Origin: a virus
DNA: 40,677 bases
Strand: one strand, 5' to 3'
IMG/VR virus record: IMGVR_UViG_3300025789_000079
Coordinates: 1 to 40,677 of that record
The notes under the pieces are model-generated. The model saw nothing but the letters and a program-made list of their open reading frames with translations, searched no databases and had not been told where the DNA came from. The position numbers and the translations under genes are program-made. The stretch's first letter is position 1. Every line of letters begins with the position of its first letter. This document shows, in pieces, positions 37,443-40,677 of this stretch.

Positions 37443-39341
37443 TTATAAATTAGTTTGATAAGTCCATACTCCGCTTATTAATTGGTATTGTTTTATAGTA
37501 CTATCGCTGCATTGGACTCTAAGATAGGTGTTATTTTGATGCTCCAATACTGGAAATATCTTATTCAACAAGTTTGCAGCGATTTGAGCTGTGGTTAACC
37601 CTGTAGTTACTAGGCTTAGACCTAGATTTATACTAGAAACTGCCGTATCTACATAAGTTTTGTTGGCGCCATCGGTGTCGCCTGTAGGAGTTGCAACATG
37701 AGTAATTCGACTGCTACTGACATCTACTGTTCCGGTTCCTTTTGGCAATAGATATATTGTTCCACTTCCTGAAGATGAATTTACATAAGAAATTGTACTG
37801 TTTGCAGTATTTAAATATGCTGCTTGTAATGAAGTCAATGCACCAATACTAGTTAAACCTGGAGCTGATGTTATTACAGATCCTAAAGAAGTACTGCTTA
37901 ATACACTGGTTCCATTAATGTAATAACCTACACTAGCATTAGAACTGCATAGATTAATAAAATCTGATATGTTCCAATATCCTGAATTTGTCGAAGTACT
38001 AGAACTAGCTGTTGATAACCAATCAATAAACTTGTTAGTTGTACCTAAAAGTGTAATACCCCCACCGCTGGCTGTTGTATCAGTAGGCACTGATGTTGTA
38101 CCTAAATTAATATTTTTATCAGCTATATTAACTGTTGTACTGTTTATAGTATCAGTACTACCTTGTACGGTTAAATTGCCTCGTATAATTGTATTACCAT
38201 TTACATCTAATGTGGCGCCGGGACTAGATGTGTTAATTCCTAAATATTGATTTTGTGCATTTATGAACAAACTCGGAACTAACGAACCGTTACTATCTAA
38301 ATTAATGCTAAAATTTAAATTTGAAGTATTGGAATTAATTTGAAAAATATTACTAGATGAATTAATGTTAAAAGCAATATTAGATCCAGTACCTAAAATT
38401 AAAGGATTATTATTTTGTATATTAATTTGTCCGGAAGTTGTAGAATTTTCTACAGATGATAAAAAATTGGATGCTGTTTTTAAACTGCCATCGGACGCTA
38501 CTAGAGATTGTGCTTGAGAAACTACTGTATCGAACACTATCCCAGGATAACTACCCACGTTAAATCCTATGTTTATTTTACTACTGCTAGCTGTTATAGT
38601 CGTGGATAAAACTGTTGCAGAATTGCTTACTGTATAAGTACCTGTACTACCAGTAAGGCCTGTAAGTTGACCTGTAATAATTGTACCCGGAGTCACTCCA
38701 ATACCTGAAATGGTTTGTCCGACATTTAAACTTCCGCTTGCAATAGCTGTTACAGTTAGTACATTTAAAGTTTGACTAGCCGTAAATTGAGCTGAACTAG
38801 TGAATCCCGGAATAGACGATGCTGGAGTAAAAGTATCCTTACTAAAAATACCAATAACAGTTCTTGCTACATATAAAACAACTACTGTATGGTTAACTCC
38901 AGCTGTGTCTATAATACTTTCAACATTAAATCCACTAACTCCTTGTTGACTAGTATACAACGGGCCTGCCAATATAGTATCTAGTCCATCATTGAAGTAA
39001 AGCTGTCCTGTAGAATTGTTTATCCAAAGATCGCCAGACCCGATACTACTAGGCACTGTTGATGATACTATGGTTCCACTAGTTGTAGTAAAACTACTAC
39101 CATTGTATACCTTGAGTATATTTTCACTAGTGTCGTACCATAATTGTCCAATTATAGGATAATTTGGTTGGCTCGTATTTGCAAAATTTTCTAAAATACG
39201 AACAAAGTTATCATTTAAAAAAGCTCCATAGTTAGTGGAATTTTTTCCAATTAATGTAAGATCTGTTGATGTCTGATCGATTGATCCGTCATTAACCGTT
39301 GTTAAAGTAGTTCCATCAGTAAGTGTAATAGTATAACTCAT
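37443..39341 (-). CDS. Large tail fibre protein
   Basis: A 632-residue probable fibre protein. The N-terminal part (TDLTLIGKNSTNYGAFLNDN, then FVRILENFANTSQPNYPIIG) is paralogous to that of the 35900 product, with GQLWYDTSENILKVYNG repeats. A Ser/Thr/Ile/Gly-rich region follows (about 190-260). Around 365-410 is the fibre repeat GINTSSPGATLDVNGN, then IIRGNLTVQGSTDTINSTTV. Near the end TGDTDGANKTYVDTAVSS is a fibre-end motif. Its ATG overlaps the previous stop as TAATG. Shared N-termini suggest both attach to the same tail site. Confidence 0.78.
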   Translation of the reverse strand: MSYTITLTDGTTLTTVNDGSIDQTSTDLTLIGKNSTNYGAFLNDNFVRILENFANTSQPNYPIIGQLWYDTSENILKVYNGSSFTTTSGTIVSSTVPSSIGSGDLWINNSTGQLYFNDGLDTILAGPLYTSQQGVSGFNVESIIDTAGVNHTVVVLYVARTVIGIFSKDTFTPASSIPGFTSSAQFTASQTLNVLTVTAIASGSLNVGQTISGIGVTPGTIITGQLTGLTGSTGTYTVSNSATVLSTTITASSSKINIGFNVGSYPGIVFDTVVSQAQSLVASDGSLKTASNFLSSVENSTTSGQINIQNNNPLILGTGSNIAFNINSSSNIFQINSNTSNLNFSINLDSNGSLVPSLFINAQNQYLGINTSSPGATLDVNGNTIIRGNLTVQGSTDTINSTTVNIADKNINLGTTSVPTDTTASGGGITLLGTTNKFIDWLSTASSSTSTNSGYWNISDFINLCSSNASVGYYINGTSVLSSTSLGSVITSAPGLTSIGALTSLQAAYLNTANSTISYVNSSSGSGTIYLLPKGTGTVDVSSSRITHVATPTGDTDGANKTYVDTAVSSINLGLSLVTTGLTTAQIAANLLNKIFPVLEHQNNTYLRVQCSDSTIKQYQLISGVWTYQTNL

Positions 39342-40677
39342 TATATGTTACCAGTAAAAATTATGTAATTTATAGTTTGATAAGGATTCATTACATTAAT
39401 AGCTACCCCAGTAGCCCCAGTGACTGGTCCACTATTTGGAAATCCTGATCCTGTACTACCTTCAGAGATTCCATAACCGTCAATGGCTTGTCCATCAATA
39501 GCGCTTCCTGGAGGACTAACTACATAATATTGTGTTCCTTGAGCACTTTGCAAATTATGTGTATGAGCTGGCAAATTTTGAGACAACAGCACCACTGAAC
39601 CTGTGGCAGAAGTATTACCGCCTCCTATTATATCAGCCGATACATCATTCACACGATGTGCCGCTGTACTAGGATTGCCATTTAAATCTTGTGTTGTACT
39701 TACTAAAGCTCCGCTGCTTGTAGGAACTGTTAGGTTATTATTCATATTATCTGCTCCTAGAGGGAATCTCCCTCTTAGATCAGGCAATCCAAATGTGCCA
39801 ACACCTTGCAAAGATCCTACTGGTTTATATGAATAACCAATAACATTAAACAATTCAGTATAAGTGCCAATTAATATTTCAGATCCATCACATAACAAAT
39901 ATCCAGTTGGAACATTTATTCCAGCAAAAGGAAATATTGCGCCAACTGGTACTACCGCAATATGGTTAGTAAATACTTGTTTTGTCATGCTTACTAGACC
40001 TGAACCTGATTGATATACCAATAATTGATCGGATGATGTGGAATCAGTTGCAGATGGTTTGAGCGTAATAAAATTTGAACTAATGCTAGTAGTAAAAATA
40101 GCTGTTCCAGTACTAGATTGTCCATTGAAACTAACAGCATTACTAGTGACATCTCCTGTAATACTGAATACTGTGGGACTTGTCAACGATGCAGCCGACC
40201 CGCTTGCACTACCTTCTAAAATACCTGTGAATGTTCCTGAAAAATTTCCTGAAAAATTAGTTCCATATATATTTCTAAAAGGTCGAGTACTTGTTCCGAT
40301 ATCATACAATCCATTAGTGACTAAAGGTATTCCTAATGTTGAAGATTCAGTACTGTCTAAGGAATAGTTTGGTAATATTACCGCAGCAGCACTAGGATTA
40401 AAATTTTCATCTAAATAATTTAAAAAATATTGTCCATAACTTGTTACATCATCAGCAAACACTGATTTTTTGCCTACTGCCAGGCCTCCTTGAGTAACAA
40501 TACTTCCAGTAGCTGTTGTAAAAAGAGTGCCTGAGGTATACGAAGCATCGGTTGTTCCATTAACATTAATACCAGTTAATGCAGTAATTGTACCAGAAAC
40601 ATCTAATTCAGATTGAGGAGATACATTGTTTGTACCAATTCCTACCCGACCCCGTGGATCTAAAAATGCTATTGTGT
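39341..40677 (-). CDS. Tail fibre/collar-domain protein (5' end outside window)
   Basis: The frame is open to the right edge, so only the C-terminal part (about 445 residues) is visible. It contains DPRGRVGIGTNNVSPQSELD, a fibre repeat of the GIGTxxPxxxLdV type, near the edge. Toward the C-terminus is the phage tail collar domain: VPVGAIFPFAGINVPTGYLL, CDGSEILIGTYTELF, FGLPDLRGRFPLGADNMNN. These are the marks of short-tail-fibre and collar-type proteins, as in T4 gp12. The last residues (GSTGSGFPNSGPVTGATGVA) are Gly/Ser rich. It is the first of the visible fibre genes on this strand. Confidence 0.85.
   Translation of the reverse strand, partial: TIAFLDPRGRVGIGTNNVSPQSELDVSGTITALTGINVNGTTDASYTSGTLFTTATGSIVTQGGLAVGKKSVFADDVTSYGQYFLNYLDENFNPSAAAVILPNYSLDSTESSTLGIPLVTNGLYDIGTSTRPFRNIYGTNFSGNFSGTFTGILEGSASGSAASLTSPTVFSITGDVTSNAVSFNGQSSTGTAIFTTSISSNFITLKPSATDSTSSDQLLVYQSGSGLVSMTKQVFTNHIAVVPVGAIFPFAGINVPTGYLLCDGSEILIGTYTELFNVIGYSYKPVGSLQGVGTFGLPDLRGRFPLGADNMNNNLTVPTSSGALVSTTQDLNGNPSTAAHRVNDVSADIIGGGNTSATGSVVLLSQNLPAHTHNLQSAQGTQYYVVSPPGSAIDGQAIDGYGISEGSTGSGFPNSGPVTGATGVAINVMNPYQTINYIIFTGNI

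Noticed and set aside
1-40677. tRNA genes, CRISPR arrays, insertion sequences, integrase
   Set aside because: No cloverleaf-like segment, spaced repeats, transposase or recombinase motif was seen; gaps between genes are all about 100 nt or less.

Overview
The window looks like a piece of the AT-rich genome of a T4-type contractile-tailed bacteriophage from an aquatic setting. A family B DNA polymerase (gp43), a gp45 sliding clamp, a T4 RNase H-type 5' nuclease and a DsbA-like protein are all of the T4 kind. They sit among small, tightly packed genes with 1-30 nt overlaps. Promoters are of two kinds. One is near-consensus host sigma-70 (TTGACA, 17 bp, TATAAT), seen seven times. The other is a T4-late-like NATAAATA motif. 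The host is not shown; a proteobacterium is only a guess. No tRNA, CRISPR array, transposon or integrase was seen, and no gene-free stretch exceeds about 100 nt.

Layout. 1-4151 (+): three probable virion proteins, ending with a 906-residue Gly/Ala-rich protein carrying a peptidoglycan-binding module, then an intrinsic terminator. 4198-8808 (+): dsbA-like gene, gp43, a shortened nucleotide-sugar dehydrogenase, gp45. 8808-10930 (+): a DUF2061 membrane protein, DpdA (the TGT-like enzyme that puts 7-deazaguanines into DNA) and a small BPSL0761-like protein. 10920-16044 (+): an unusual metabolic cassette of Gfo/Idh/MocA oxidoreductase, zinc-type MDR dehydrogenase, flavin-dependent halogenase, a conserved unknown and two 2-oxoglutarate/Fe(II) oxygenases. 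16034-20357 (+): QueD-like T-fold protein, GT-B glycosyltransferase, cupin, phosphoribosyltransferase and many small proteins. 20389-25969 (+): folE, queE, rnh and small unknowns. 26069-30606 (+): a MoxR AAA+ ATPase, a metallopeptidase/VWA protein, small conserved proteins and thyX. 30599-34831 (-): five sugar-transferase-like or unknown genes and a small conserved protein, from one sigma-70 promoter. 34905-40677 (-): four tail-fibre or tail-associated proteins, the last cut by the window edge. The two strands meet tail to tail at 30599-30606 with overlapping stop codons.

How it fits together. FolE, the QueD-like protein, QueE and DpdA form most of a 7-deazaguanine DNA-modification pathway. 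QueC is not in the window, so the final base cannot be stated. The halogenase, oxygenase and dehydrogenase cassette lies between dpdA and folE and could act on that base, on a sugar or on another small molecule; this is inference. The MoxR/VWA pair, each gene with its own promoter carrying an inverted repeat in the spacer, is a second possible undescribed module. The minus-strand transferases beside the tail-fibre genes suggest glycosylation of virion or host surface.
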